From an uncultured Alphaproteobacteria bacterium (GTDB lineage: Bacteria > Pseudomonadota > Alphaproteobacteria > CAAGCB01 > CAG-977): a DNA stretch of 64,000 nt. Below, one piece after another: positions 32,183 to 42,069 of this stretch. A program made the translations under genes and the position numbers. Positions within the stretch are counted from its first letter, which is position 1, and each line of letters opens with the position of its first letter. The notes below the pieces were generated by a model that ran no database searches, was not told the DNA's origin, and saw only the letters and a list, made by a program, of their open reading frames with translations. The stretch is from contig CAKQWA010000001.1 in NCBI GenBank assembly GCA_934277945.1, positions 186,001 to 250,000 of the forward strand, read 5' to 3'.

Positions 32183-35086
32183 TTAACGTTTGATCGTCAG
32201 CAGTTCTTCCAGCATGGTGTCCGCCGTCGTGATGATTCGCGCCGCCGCGGAGTACGCGCGCTGGACGACGATCATGTCGGTGAATTCTTCGGCGATGTCG
32301 ACCGTCGATTTTTCCAGCGAGGATTCGGTGATTTCGCCCGCGCCCGCCTGTGTCGCCGTGCGCAAGGTCGGTTGACCCGAACCCGTCGTTTCAATCCACA
32401 CGTTGCCGGTCAGCGCGCTCATCGAATTGGCGTCCGTGAACGTCGCCAGCGGAATCTGCGCGATGGGCGTCGTTTCGCCGTTGTCGAAAATGGCGGTGAC
32501 GATGCCGTCTTCGCTGATGGTCACGCCGGAGTAACTGCCGAATTTCGCACCGTCCTGCGACACATAGTTCGTCGTGAACGTGCCGGACAGATGCGTCAAT
32601 CCCGTCGACGTGTTCGCCGAGCCCAGATTGATGGTGATGCGTCTGCCTTCCACACCGTCAACCATGTCTTGTGCGCCGTTCGCCCATTCGATAGCCGCTT
32701 GCGAAATGTGGATGTATTTCGGCGTGCCGTCCGCGTTGAACTGAACGGCGGGGACGACCGCGCCCGCTTGGGCGTCTTCGACGCCGTTGTATTCAAACGT
32801 GGTGCTCAAAACCAGCGTGCCGGAATCGTTGGGTTCGGCGGTCTGCTGACCGTAGGGTTTGCCGACGACGTTGGCGAGCGTGTTGCCCAAGCCGGTGCGG
32901 CCTTCAAAGTCCATGCAGGTCGACGTGTTGTGAACCAGCGTGCCTTCCGCGCCCATGGTCGTCGCGGTGATGATCTGCGTCGCGCCTTCGCCCGTCAGGA
33001 CGCCCGCGTTCGCCGACACCGGCGCGCCGTTCGCGCTTGCCAGTTCCGCCAAACGCGCGGCAATGGCTTCGCCGTTTGTGTAGATTGTCAAATCGACATC
33101 GTGAGCGGGATCCGCGGCGGGAGTCGTCACCGACAGCTTGTAGGTGACGCCCGCGATCGTGACGGTTTTGCCGTTGTAATCCGCCGCCGTGTTACTGTTG
33201 AACGACAGGGAGTCGACCGTGTATTCCGTGTCCGCGCCGACCGCCATGTACGCCTGCGTCGATACCATGGTCGCGTTGCTGACGCGGAAGTACATTGACC
33301 AGTCTTCAATGCCCGGCGTGTTTTCGTAGTACGCCCGCATCGTGTTGTTCAGAGCGTTCATGACCAAAGCGGGAACTTCCGCCGCGCCGTCGGATTCCGC
33401 CAGAGCGGACAGGTCGACGCCGATGTGTCCCGCGGCGGGCGTGCCGCCGTTCGTGAATTCGTAGGTCACGCCGCCCAGTTCGACGGTGGAGCCGACGTAC
33501 GAGTTCAAGCGTTTGGAATAGAACGTCAGAGACGTTGTGTCCGCAGACGTCACCAGCATATCGTTTCCGGACGCCGTCGGATGAATTTCCAGCGTCGTGC
33601 CGGAGGCGACGAAGCGCGTGGATTCCGTTTCGTTTTTGTCGATGCACGTTTTCAGCAAATTCAGCATTTTCGTCACGTTGACCGATCCGTCTTTATTGAT
33701 GGCGGTGGAGATGTTGACGTTGACGATGCCGTTTTTCGTCGGCACTTCGGTTTTGGAGAAACTGTAAATGTTGTTGCCCAAAGCGACGGATTTTCCCAGA
33801 TAATCGGTCGCCTGCGTGCCGGTGAACTGCATTCTGGCGACGTTTTTCACGTCCCAGTCGATTTCGACCAGCGAGAATTTGCCCGTCGACACGCCCGTCG
33901 TCGGATCGGGGTTCGCCGCCGACTGCACGCACGAGGTGCATTTGCTGACGTCGAAGTCGATTTGCGTGCCGGCGTAGGACTGTTCGATTTCAATGGTCGA
34001 GTTCGTGAACGTAAAGCGGTCGCCCGACGGCATGACGGTTTGCAGAACGCCCGTAAAGCGTTCGACAAAATCGGACGTCGTCAGAATGCCCGTCGACACG
34101 TCCACGGGAATGACTTTTTCGTTTTTCTGGGGCGAATAGGTCGTCATGCCGTCCGTCGTGAATTCAAAAACGTACGTCGTGCCGTTCGCCGTCATGGAAA
34201 TCATGGAATGGTTGTCGGGAACGCGCGTGAATTCCAATTGCGCGCGCGCCGCGTAGACGTCGGGATCCGCGTCCTGTGTGGTTTCCGTGTTCGCATAGGT
34301 GACCAAAGTCGCCGCGCCCGCCGGCATTTTGATATCCAAGCCCCAAGCGTTTGAAGCCGTTTTCGTGAATTCAAAGCCCAAGTTGTGCGAGTTGCCCAAA
34401 GAGTCGTAAATCAGCGCCGCCGTGCTGTGCTGTCCGCCCGCTTCGGGATTGCGGAAATCGTAAATTTTGTCGCCGGACGGCAGGTTCGCGCCCAAAGACA
34501 CGTTCATGGTCGCCGTCGCCGACCCGCCGATCGTTTCCAAGTTGATCGGCTTCAAGTTGTTGTAGTCGATAATGTTGTCATTGATGTACTGCGTCTCACC
34601 GTTCATGTCGGTGTACGCTTTCATGAAATAGTTGCCGTTGACTTCGACGATGGAAACGCCTTCCGTGCCGTCGTAAGGCAGCAGTGTCCACGCTTGCAGG
34701 TAATAACCCGCCGTGTTTTTCAAATAGCCGTTGTTGTCTTTTTGGAAAGACCCCGCGCGCGTGTAGCACCACAAATCGTCCTGTGTGGGATTCGCGGCTT
34801 CGGACACGACAAAGAATCCGTTGCCCGAAATACCGATGTCCGTCGTGTTCGTCGTGCTTTCCAGCAAGCCCTGCAAGTCGATGCCCTGACGGGGCTTCGC
34901 CTGCACGCCGCCCGACGAATAGCGCGTTGAGGACGTCTGTTTTGTCACCAGCGTCGAAAATTGCGTCTTGTTCGATTTATATCCCACCGTGTTTACGTTC
35001 GAGATGTTGTCGGAAATCGCGCTCATGGCGCTGGATTGCGCCGTCAAGCCCGACACGCCCGATGCCAATGCTCCGAATAAACTCAT
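32183..35086 (-). CDS. flgE: Flagellar hook protein FlgE, more than twice the usual length
   Basis: A 967-residue hook protein against about 400 in most species. The N-terminal SGLTAQSSAMSAISDNISNVNTVGYK and C-terminal EFTDMIVVQRAYSAAARIITTADTML are the helical core segments of FlgE. The centre (about 270-730) holds several similar inserts with the pattern DYxGKxV, then GxxxYxF and a short V/D strand block, seen near 430, 530 and 640. These would form extra surface domains on the hook. The gene follows flgD by 95 bases. The frame is open throughout, so the length is not a fusion artefact. Confidence 0.93.
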   Translation of the reverse strand: MSLFGALASGVSGLTAQSSAMSAISDNISNVNTVGYKSNKTQFSTLVTKQTSSTRYSSGGVQAKPRQGIDLQGLLESTTNTTDIGISGNGFFVVSEAANPTQDDLWCYTRAGSFQKDNNGYLKNTAGYYLQAWTLLPYDGTEGVSIVEVNGNYFMKAYTDMNGETQYINDNIIDYNNLKPINLETIGGSATATMNVSLGANLPSGDKIYDFRNPEAGGQHSTAALIYDSLGNSHNLGFEFTKTASNAWGLDIKMPAGAATLVTYANTETTQDADPDVYAARAQLEFTRVPDNHSMISMTANGTTYVFEFTTDGMTTYSPQKNEKVIPVDVSTGILTTSDFVERFTGVLQTVMPSGDRFTFTNSTIEIEQSYAGTQIDFDVSKCTSCVQSAANPDPTTGVSTGKFSLVEIDWDVKNVARMQFTGTQATDYLGKSVALGNNIYSFSKTEVPTKNGIVNVNISTAINKDGSVNVTKMLNLLKTCIDKNETESTRFVASGTTLEIHPTASGNDMLVTSADTTSLTFYSKRLNSYVGSTVELGGVTYEFTNGGTPAAGHIGVDLSALAESDGAAEVPALVMNALNNTMRAYYENTPGIEDWSMYFRVSNATMVSTQAYMAVGADTEYTVDSLSFNSNTAADYNGKTVTIAGVTYKLSVTTPAADPAHDVDLTIYTNGEAIAARLAELASANGAPVSANAGVLTGEGATQIITATTMGAEGTLVHNTSTCMDFEGRTGLGNTLANVVGKPYGQQTAEPNDSGTLVLSTTFEYNGVEDAQAGAVVPAVQFNADGTPKYIHISQAAIEWANGAQDMVDGVEGRRITINLGSANTSTGLTHLSGTFTTNYVSQDGAKFGSYSGVTISEDGIVTAIFDNGETTPIAQIPLATFTDANSMSALTGNVWIETTGSGQPTLRTATQAGAGEITESSLEKSTVDIAEEFTDMIVVQRAYSAAARIITTADTMLEELLTIKR

Positions 35087-35182
35087 GTTCTTTCTCCCTT
35101 GTTTCGCCCGTCAAAGTCTTTTCTGTGTCTTTAAAGGGCGGAATTTGCACACCGGATTCTTCCCGTGCCGCAAAACTTGTTG

Positions 35183-35932
35183 TTAAGCCGCTTCCCGCGC
35201 GGCGTTTTGAATTTCATGTTCCGTGCCGTCCGCGACGTTTTCCGGCTTTTGCAGTTCGTCTTTCGTGTGAACCGCCAGAATGTCTTTCATTTTCGCAATA
35301 ACCGATCCTCCGACGCTGATGGCGACCTCGTCGCCGTCGAACGCCACACCCGTGACCTTGCCGAACGCCGTCGTGTAAACCGAAACGTCGCCGCCCGACG
35401 CGCTTTTCGCTGACACGACGATTTTGTACGCGCCGTCGGCATACGCCTGTCCCGAAGAGTCCGTGCCGTCCCACTCCAAAATGTAGCGTCCCGCTTCTTT
35501 TCCGCCCTCCGCGAACGTCTTGACGACTTTGTTCGACGAATCGAGCAAAGACACCGTTACGTTCGTCGCGTTTTCGTCCAGCGTGTAGGAAAATTTTGCA
35601 TACCCGTCCGTCATCGGAACGGTTTGGCTTTCAATCTGCACCACCTGATCCATGTATCCGACCGCCTGCGCACCGACCGAAGCGACGTTTTGTGAAATCA
35701 TCGTTTCCAAATAACTGTTCGTCTGAATGGATTGTTCGACGTTTGCGTACTGCACCAACTGGTTGGTGTATTCCGCCGTATCCATCGGGTCGAGCGGGTC
35801 CTGATTCTGCAACTGATTGACCAGCAGGTACAAAAACGTTTCCATATCGCCAAATAACTGTGTTTTGGACGAAGCCGAATCCGTGCCTTTTGTGACCGCC
35901 GCGCCGAGCGCTTCCGTTCCGCTGATAGCCAT
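35183..35932 (-). CDS. flgD: Flagellar hook assembly protein FlgD
   Basis: A 249-residue hook-capping protein. The conserved N-terminal part is MDTFLYLLVNQLQNQDPLDPMDTAEYTNQLVQ-like (about 28-60), followed by the FLGDAGREAGRYILEWDGTDSSGQ-type FlgD_ig domain. It caps the growing hook and is discarded later. It lies between fliK and flgE in the operon. Confidence 0.95.
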   Translation of the reverse strand: MAISGTEALGAAVTKGTDSASSKTQLFGDMETFLYLLVNQLQNQDPLDPMDTAEYTNQLVQYANVEQSIQTNSYLETMISQNVASVGAQAVGYMDQVVQIESQTVPMTDGYAKFSYTLDENATNVTVSLLDSSNKVVKTFAEGGKEAGRYILEWDGTDSSGQAYADGAYKIVVSAKSASGGDVSVYTTAFGKVTGVAFDGDEVAISVGGSVIAKMKDILAVHTKDELQKPENVADGTEHEIQNAAREAA

Positions 35933-35947
35933 GACAAGCCTCCCTTA

Positions 35948-37915
35948 TCAAATCCTGATGTTCAAAGCGTGACGCCCTGCCGACCAGCGCGACGCGATGA
36001 CCGCTTCGGTCAAATCGTCCTGATGATCGTCGTGCAAATCGGACGCTTGGGACATTTCGCCCTGTTCGCCGCCGTACCGACGCTGATGCGAATGGTTGTT
36101 TTCCGCGAATTGCTGCGCCGTCTGCTGCTGTTCGCCGCGATAACTGAAATTCAGCGCGTTGTCGTTCAGTTTGAAGCCTGCGTCGGACAACGCTTTTTGC
36201 AGACCGGACGCGTCTTTTTGCAGCATTTCCAGCGTCGAGGCGCGGCTGGCGATGATCGTCGCTTTCAAATCGCCGTCGTCGCCGATTTCCAAAGACACCT
36301 GAATGTTGCCCAATTCTTTGGGTTTCAGCGTAATCGTCACTTTTTCCAAGCCCGATTTCGCGGCTTTGGCGATATTGACTTTAATCTGGTCGACCAAATC
36401 GTTCGTCGGCACGTTCGGCTTCGCCTGCGTCGCGGCGGCTTCGCCCGTTCCCTGTGCTTTGCCTTTCAGCGCGGCGTGGAACGGCGTGACGACGGAAGAA
36501 GCGTCCGCTTTGACGCCCGCCGTCTGCGTCGCCGTCACCCCCTCGATCGCCGTCGAGGATTTCAGGCTTTCGGTGAACGACTGCGTTTGCGCGTTCGGAT
36601 TGTTCGCCAGCACGTTGACCGTGTCCGCGCGGGTTTGCGCGTTCGCGTCCGCGCCGACGTCGTTTTGCGCCGAAGCGTTTTGAGCGGGGGCGATTGTCTG
36701 CGTCTGTTGCGCGGGACGCGTTTGAACGGCGTCCTCGACCGTTTTCGCGGCGACGTCTTCAACCGCCGCGTCCGCGTCGGCGTCCGTGTTTTCCTTGACC
36801 GCCGCGCGCGTCTGCACGGAAGCCTGCGCCGCGTTGTTTTCCACTTGAATCGACAATTTCGCGCCGTTCGTCAAATCCTGCGCGATTTGTTGAGCCTGCG
36901 CGTTTTGCGTCGCGTCCGTGTGGCGACCCGTCTGCGCGGCGTACGCGTTTTCGACCGGCGCGGTTTCGGCGGTTTCGCTCAATTCGGGCGCGAAATCCGC
37001 TTTGTCGCCGGTGCTCGCTTTCTTGGCGGCGTTCGTGTGTTTTTGCATGACGGGAGCGCCGTTTTTCGCTTCAACCTTTTGTTCGGGAGCGGCGACGGTT
37101 TCCGCCTGTTTTTCTTCGGGAGCCGCCGTTTGCGCGCCGTTTTCGATTTTCTGCCCTTGCGGACGGAATTCTTCGGGCGCGGCTTTCACGTTGGCGGTTT
37201 CGGGGGCTTCAACGGCTTCGGGCGCAACCGCGTCGACGTTGCCGTTCTGCATGGCGGGAGCCTGATTTTCAGCCGTTTGCACGGGAGCGACCTGTTGCGC
37301 CGCCGCCGCGTATCCGTCGGTTTGCACCGTCGAAGCGAGAACGGCCTCCGTTTCCTGCGGTTTGGCGTCCTTGTCCGTTTTCACGACGGTTTCGCCGTCC
37401 GCTTTTGTTTCAAAAACGGGGGATTCGTCGACGCTTTCGTCCAAGACGGTCTGTTTCGCGCCCAAAATCGCGCTTTCGACCGCTTCGGCGGAATCTTTTT
37501 CTTCACGGGGAATCTTTTGCCCAACGGAGTCCGCTTTTTTGTCCGCGCTCAAATCGGGTTTGCCGGAAACGTCCGCCGGCGCGTCCTTTTGCGCTTTTTC
37601 GGCGTTCGGCGCGTCGTTTTCCTGCGTCTGCGCGCGGCGTTCGACGGGTTGGCTTTCCTTGTGGCGCGTCGTTTTTTCAACGTCCGTTTTCTTGGCGGAC
37701 GACTTCATCGAATTCGTCTGAACGGTTTTAATAAAGCCCGAATCCGCAACGGTTTGCGACGAAGACGAAGCGGTTGTGTTCACCTGCTTCATCATATCCA
37801 GAAACATATCGCCCGCGGTTTTCGTTTCGGCTTTCGCCGCCGCGTTCGCTGCCGATGCGATGACTCCCGCCGTCAAAGCGGCGTTGTTCTTTATATTTAA
37901 AACGGATACGTCCAT
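35948..37915 (-). CDS. fliK: Flagellar hook-length control protein FliK
   Basis: A 655-residue protein with a long Ala/Gln/Glu-rich, low-complexity N-terminal region and the compact FliK C-terminal domain (about 530-620: VTITLKPKELGNIQVSLEI, TIIASRASTLEMLQKD). It acts as a molecular ruler and switches the export apparatus. The long disordered part fits the large hook subunit, though a link is inference. It is the first gene of the operon, behind a sigma-54 promoter. Confidence 0.93.
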   Translation of the reverse strand: MDVSVLNIKNNAALTAGVIASAANAAAKAETKTAGDMFLDMMKQVNTTASSSSQTVADSGFIKTVQTNSMKSSAKKTDVEKTTRHKESQPVERRAQTQENDAPNAEKAQKDAPADVSGKPDLSADKKADSVGQKIPREEKDSAEAVESAILGAKQTVLDESVDESPVFETKADGETVVKTDKDAKPQETEAVLASTVQTDGYAAAAQQVAPVQTAENQAPAMQNGNVDAVAPEAVEAPETANVKAAPEEFRPQGQKIENGAQTAAPEEKQAETVAAPEQKVEAKNGAPVMQKHTNAAKKASTGDKADFAPELSETAETAPVENAYAAQTGRHTDATQNAQAQQIAQDLTNGAKLSIQVENNAAQASVQTRAAVKENTDADADAAVEDVAAKTVEDAVQTRPAQQTQTIAPAQNASAQNDVGADANAQTRADTVNVLANNPNAQTQSFTESLKSSTAIEGVTATQTAGVKADASSVVTPFHAALKGKAQGTGEAAATQAKPNVPTNDLVDQIKVNIAKAAKSGLEKVTITLKPKELGNIQVSLEIGDDGDLKATIIASRASTLEMLQKDASGLQKALSDAGFKLNDNALNFSYRGEQQQTAQQFAENNHSHQRRYGGEQGEMSQASDLHDDHQDDLTEAVIASRWSAGRHALNIRI

Positions 37916-37952
37916 GTCGGAACTCCCTTTGCAAAATACGCTGCAAATGTAT

Positions 37953-37970
37953 ATGCAAAGGGCGTGCCAA
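37953..37970 (-). promoter_or_regulatory. Sigma-54 promoter of the fliK-flgD-flgE operon
   Basis: The minus strand reads TTGGCACGCCCTTTGCAT, a near-perfect -24 GG / -12 GC element (TGGCAC-N5-TTGC). The start is expected near 37943, about 28 bases before fliK. Sigma-54 control of hook genes is known in Caulobacter and other alphaproteobacteria. Confidence 0.85.
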
Positions 37971-37974
37971 TTTT

Positions 37975-39168
37975 TTAATCCAGTTGGAAGACGAGCATTT
38001 TCAAATACGCCGACTGCGGCAGTTGCGGGTGAACGGGGTGGTCGCCGCCCGCGCCCGCCTGATAAATCAGCCGTCCCGTGCGTCCGCGTTCAAAAATGCC
38101 GCGCGTGCACTCGGCGAAAAATTCGTCGGGCGTAACATGGTGCGAGCAGGAGCCTAGCGCCAGAAATCCCTCTTTTTCAACCAGTCCCGCCGCCAGTTTC
38201 GCCATTTTGCGATAACCGCGCAGTCCCGCGCCGATGTCTTTGCGGTTTTTGGCGAAAGCCGGCGGATCGCAGATGACCAAGCCGAATTTTTCCTTGTCCG
38301 CGTTCATTTTTTCCAGCAGTTCAAACGCGTCCGCCTTGATGAATTTGCATTTGTCGGCGACGTTGTTTTCCTGCGCCGATTTTTTCGCCAGAGCCAAAGA
38401 CGCTTCCGAACGGTCGACGGCGACGACTTCTTTCGCGCGTCCGACGGCGGCGTGCAGGGCGAATCCGCCCGCGTAGGTGTAGAAATCCGCCACGCGCTTG
38501 GCGGGGGCGAAGCGCGCGATGAAAGCGCGGTTTTCACGCTGGTCGAAAAACCAGCCCGTTTTTTGCCCCTCTTTCAAATCGGCGAAAAAGTAAATGCCGT
38601 TTTCGCGCAGTTTCACCAAATCGGGCAGAACGCCTTTCGCCGTTTCGTTCAAGGGGTCGAGCCCCTCCAACGCGCGCGCCTGCGTTTCCGAACGGAAAAC
38701 GATGCACGACGGCTGAAATTCGGCTTCCAGCGCGTCCAAAATCTCCTGTTTGAGCAAATCCGTCCCCGCCGTGTTGAGCTGGCAGGCGAAAATGTCGTCG
38801 TAGCGGTCGATGATCAGCCCCGGCAAGCCGTCCGCTTCGCCGTGAATCAGGCGGTAGAACGGCGAATTGACGAGAACGCGGCGCAAATCGGCGGCTTTGC
38901 GCAATTTTTTGGCGATGAATTTCGCGTCCACGACGGTTTCGATGTCGGAGGCGAATTTGCGGAAAGCGATGAGCGAGTGCGCGTTGAACGATCCCACGCC
39001 CAAAAACGTGTCGTTGGAATCTTTCAGGCAGACCATCGTGCCCGCCGGAATCGCCTTTGCGTCGGGAGTCATGTCGATTTCGTTTGAAAACACCCACGGG
39101 CTTCCCTGTTTGAAACGTTTGGAACAGCCCTGCTTCATGCGGACGACGGGACGGTTTGCCTTTGTCAT
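37975..39168 (-). CDS. rlmI: RlmI-like 23S rRNA (cytosine) methyltransferase
   Basis: About 397 residues. An N-terminal PUA domain (QGCSKRFKQGSPWVFSNEI) is followed by a central region with RLIHGEADGLPGLIIDRY and a Rossmann methyltransferase domain (VADFYTYAGGFALHAAVG, DPPAFAKNRKD, GSCSHHVTPDEF). RlmI makes m5C1962 in 23S rRNA using SAM. The start ATG 39168 has AGAGGA upstream. A promoter lies at 39213-39241. Confidence 0.9.
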   Translation of the reverse strand: MTKANRPVVRMKQGCSKRFKQGSPWVFSNEIDMTPDAKAIPAGTMVCLKDSNDTFLGVGSFNAHSLIAFRKFASDIETVVDAKFIAKKLRKAADLRRVLVNSPFYRLIHGEADGLPGLIIDRYDDIFACQLNTAGTDLLKQEILDALEAEFQPSCIVFRSETQARALEGLDPLNETAKGVLPDLVKLRENGIYFFADLKEGQKTGWFFDQRENRAFIARFAPAKRVADFYTYAGGFALHAAVGRAKEVVAVDRSEASLALAKKSAQENNVADKCKFIKADAFELLEKMNADKEKFGLVICDPPAFAKNRKDIGAGLRGYRKMAKLAAGLVEKEGFLALGSCSHHVTPDEFFAECTRGIFERGRTGRLIYQAGAGGDHPVHPQLPQSAYLKMLVFQLD

Positions 39169-39212
39169 GATGCGTAATCCTCTTTTAAAGTCGTGAAAGG
39201 TTTTGTATATTA

Positions 39213-39241
39213 AAGATACTTTTAGCACGTTAGAGAATCAA
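39213..39241 (-). promoter_or_regulatory. Promoter of rlmI
   Basis: TTGATT (39241-39236) and TATCTT (39218-39213) are spaced 17 bases apart. It directly abuts the start of the divergent CNB/TPR gene. Confidence 0.6.
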
Positions 39242-41272
39242 ATGCCAAAGAAAGAAATTACTTTTGAAGCCGGCGACGTCCTTTTTAAAAAAGGCGACAT
39301 TTGCGATTTCGTTTACGTCGTCGTGGACGGCGCGGCGGAACAGTTCTATGAAATCCGCGGCAAAGCCCGCCCTTTGAAAGAGGAGGGCAAAGGCGCGGTT
39401 TTGGGCAAAAACGGGGCGCTGGACGGCGTTTACGATTCTTCCGTGCGCGCCAAACGCAAATTAACCGTCGAACGCATGACGCGCGACGAATACATCGCCG
39501 AACTGCAAAAAACGGGAGAACTTGCGCCGAACGCGGACGCTCCCGCCGCCGATGACGGTTTTTCCGCCGACGATTCTTTCGGATTCGATTTCGGCGCGGA
39601 CATCGCGGACGTTGACGCGCCGCCGAAACGGGAACGCCCGAAGCGTTCGTCTTCCGCGCGCCGCCCTCTCGGTGCGAAAAAGACGCAAGAGGACGATTTT
39701 TCTAACGGCGGCGATTTTAATTTCGACGCTTTCGGCGAAACGCCCGCCGCACTCGCGCCGCGCGCCAAAGCGAAAAACGAATTGGTGCAGGTCGGCAGAG
39801 CCGTGCCGCACGTTCCCGCCGTCGTGCGCGCTCCCGAAATCGTGCGCGTCGATTTAAAGCGTTCGGGGCTGAAACAATGGCTTGAAGAAGCGGGAAACGC
39901 GCCCGTTTTGTACGGCACGACGTTTCTTGTCGCGGCGATTGACGGCGATGCGGACGGGGCGGTCGTCCGCGACATTTTCGACACGCTGAACGCTTTGCCG
40001 GACGTGCGCGTTAAACTGGCGGACAAGCCCGTTTTTGAAACGGACGCGCGTCGGGGCGTGCTGCAAATGCGCGCGTGGATGAAAAAATTTGACGCGGACG
40101 CGGGGCTTTTTGCGCGTTTTGACGCGGCGGGGAGGGTGCTGGAATTCCGCACGGCGCGGTTGAGCGACGGCGAAGACGGGCAGAGTGCGGGCGGGTCGCG
40201 CTTTTTCCTGCCCGCGCAAATGAGCGAGCCGCAAAAAGAGATGTTGCGCGTTTTCGCCCTGTGCGCGCTGACGCCGACGCGCTTGGAGCACGAACGTTTG
40301 CTGTCTTTGTATCTGCCGGACGCGCTGAACCGGATTTTTGCGCAGGCGAGCGAGCCGCAGGTTTCCCTGACCGCCGAGGAGCAAAGCGCGGATTTGTGCT
40401 GTTTTGCCGACGCTTTGTCGCTGGCGGGATATTACGCGCCGTCGTTTGAATTGGCGGCGAAAGCGCGGGAAATTTATCAAAAAGCGTTGGATTTGATGCC
40501 GCCGCACGCGCCCGAATACGTCTTTTTAAATCGCCAGTTGGGGCTGATGAGCCGCATTGACGGCGAAAAGAACAACGATATCGAAGCGTTGAAAAAATCG
40601 CAGGAATTGTTTGAAAACGCGCTGTCCGCCGTGTCCGAAAAGCGTCAGGCGGCGCAATGGGGCGATTTGAAAGCGAAAATCGGCGCGGTGCGCACCCGCA
40701 TTGCCGAATCGACGGGAAAAGGCGAGGATTTCACGGCGGCGATTCAGGCGTACCGCGATTCCCTGAACGCCGTCAAGCCGCACGCCGATTTGGAAAAATG
40801 GGCGGAATCGATGAACGGGCTGGCGAAATCCATTCAGTTGTTCGGTATGTATTCGACGAAAACGACGCTGTTGGAGCGCGCGGTTAAAATTTACGAAAAG
40901 GAACTGTCCGTGCTTGACCGCGACAAAATGCCGCACGCGTTCGCCGCCGCGTCGAACAATCTGGCGTCGGCTTTGTTCGCTTTGTTCGACCGCAAAAACG
41001 ACACGGCGCTGCTCAAACGCGCGGTGGAAGTGTTCGCCGACGCTCTGGCGATGTACGACAAAACCGGCAACACCAAAAAGGCGCAGGTCGCGCAGGTCAA
41101 TTTGAAATTGGCGCAAAATCTGCTCGATTCGACCGAAAAGGAACTGGAAAGCCGCAAAAACTGGCTGGACGACCTGTTGGAACAAACGCCCGACGCGCCG
41201 GATGCAAGCGGCGGTCTGCATTTTGAAAAAATCGCGGAATTTGAAGATTTACCCGACGACGAAGAGGAATGA
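39242..41272 (+). CDS. Cyclic-nucleotide-binding-like domain protein with TPR region
   Basis: A 676-residue cytoplasmic protein. Residues 1-85 resemble a cNMP-binding beta barrel (FEAGDVLFKKGDICDFVYVVVDGAA), but the phosphate-binding RTA-type cassette is not evident. An acidic linker (about 95-190) leads to a middle domain (about 200-330) and a C-terminal TPR-like array (about 390-650) of helical pairs with Ala/Leu spacing. It looks like a scaffold or sensor; the function is unknown. I use ATG 39242; a TTG at 39203 is possible. It overlaps the prepilin peptidase gene tail to tail by 24 bases. Confidence 0.65.
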   Translation: MPKKEITFEAGDVLFKKGDICDFVYVVVDGAAEQFYEIRGKARPLKEEGKGAVLGKNGALDGVYDSSVRAKRKLTVERMTRDEYIAELQKTGELAPNADAPAADDGFSADDSFGFDFGADIADVDAPPKRERPKRSSSARRPLGAKKTQEDDFSNGGDFNFDAFGETPAALAPRAKAKNELVQVGRAVPHVPAVVRAPEIVRVDLKRSGLKQWLEEAGNAPVLYGTTFLVAAIDGDADGAVVRDIFDTLNALPDVRVKLADKPVFETDARRGVLQMRAWMKKFDADAGLFARFDAAGRVLEFRTARLSDGEDGQSAGGSRFFLPAQMSEPQKEMLRVFALCALTPTRLEHERLLSLYLPDALNRIFAQASEPQVSLTAEEQSADLCCFADALSLAGYYAPSFELAAKAREIYQKALDLMPPHAPEYVFLNRQLGLMSRIDGEKNNDIEALKKSQELFENALSAVSEKRQAAQWGDLKAKIGAVRTRIAESTGKGEDFTAAIQAYRDSLNAVKPHADLEKWAESMNGLAKSIQLFGMYSTKTTLLERAVKIYEKELSVLDRDKMPHAFAAASNNLASALFALFDRKNDTALLKRAVEVFADALAMYDKTGNTKKAQVAQVNLKLAQNLLDSTEKELESRKNWLDDLLEQTPDAPDASGGLHFEKIAEFEDLPDDEEE

Positions 41273-41971
41273 CGGGAAACATCCCGATGCCTGCCAGACG
41301 AAAAACGTCAAGACGCTCAACAGCAGGGCGGAACCGTAAGGTCCCTCTTTCACGCCGCGTTTCAGCATAATCAGCGCGAACCAGAAAAACGACAGCAGAA
41401 TGACGCTCGCCACGCCCGCAAAGCCCAGCCACGCGCCGATTCCCGCCAGCATTTTGTAATCGCCGCCGCCCAATGATCGCGGACGAAGCGCGCTCATAAT
41501 CGCGCTTGCAAGGGTGGGCAGTAAAAATCCCGCCAATGCGCCCGCCGCCGAATCAAACGCCGCCACGCCGCTCAATCCCGCCGCCGCCGCCGCGAATCCC
41601 GTCAAAATCAGCGGGACGGTCAACACGTCGGGCAGGACGCACAGCCTTTCGTCGATGTTGGCAAGCAGGGCGCACAGCCAAAACATCAATAAAAAGACGG
41701 GCGAAAAGCCGAAATGAAGCAAAAACAGCGCGCATCCCGCGCCGCTTGCCGCGTATCCGAGCGCGCCGGCGTGCAATTTCAGGCGCAAGCCGCGTCTTTC
41801 GGCGATTTTTTTCGCGTCTTTCGAGGCAATCTTTTTTGAAAAATGAAAGCACCGCACCAGCGCCGTTCCCGCGTCTGCGGGCAGGAATTTTCCGAACCGG
41901 CGCGCGACAAAGGGAATGAAAAAGCCCGAAACGCACGCCAATGCGCCGAGGATGAACGCGAAATGAGCCAT
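41249..41971 (-). CDS. Type IV prepilin peptidase
   Basis: A 240-residue polytopic membrane protein of family A24. Catalytic aspartates fit NIDERLCVLPDVLT and LGGGDYKMLAGIGAWLG. It cleaves prepilin or pseudopilin leaders on the cytoplasmic side. The usual N-terminal methylase Cys motif is absent, so it may be of the CpaA/TadV type. No pilin genes adjoin it. Confidence 0.82.
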   Translation of the reverse strand: MAHFAFILGALACVSGFFIPFVARRFGKFLPADAGTALVRCFHFSKKIASKDAKKIAERRGLRLKLHAGALGYAASGAGCALFLLHFGFSPVFLLMFWLCALLANIDERLCVLPDVLTVPLILTGFAAAAAGLSGVAAFDSAAGALAGFLLPTLASAIMSALRPRSLGGGDYKMLAGIGAWLGFAGVASVILLSFFWFALIMLKRGVKEGPYGSALLLSVLTFFVWQASGCFPSFLFVVG

Positions 41972-42069
41972 GACAATCCTTCCTTTTGCCGTTTTTTTAC
42001 AGAGTATCTTAAAAAGTCGTTTTCTTAAAAGGATTTATTTATATAATAAGAAAAAACTTCGGGGGGAAG

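Noticed and set aside
35969..37900. Plus-strand open frame of 643 codons
   Set aside because: Antisense shadow of fliK, with arginine-rich low-complexity sequence from GC-rich codons.
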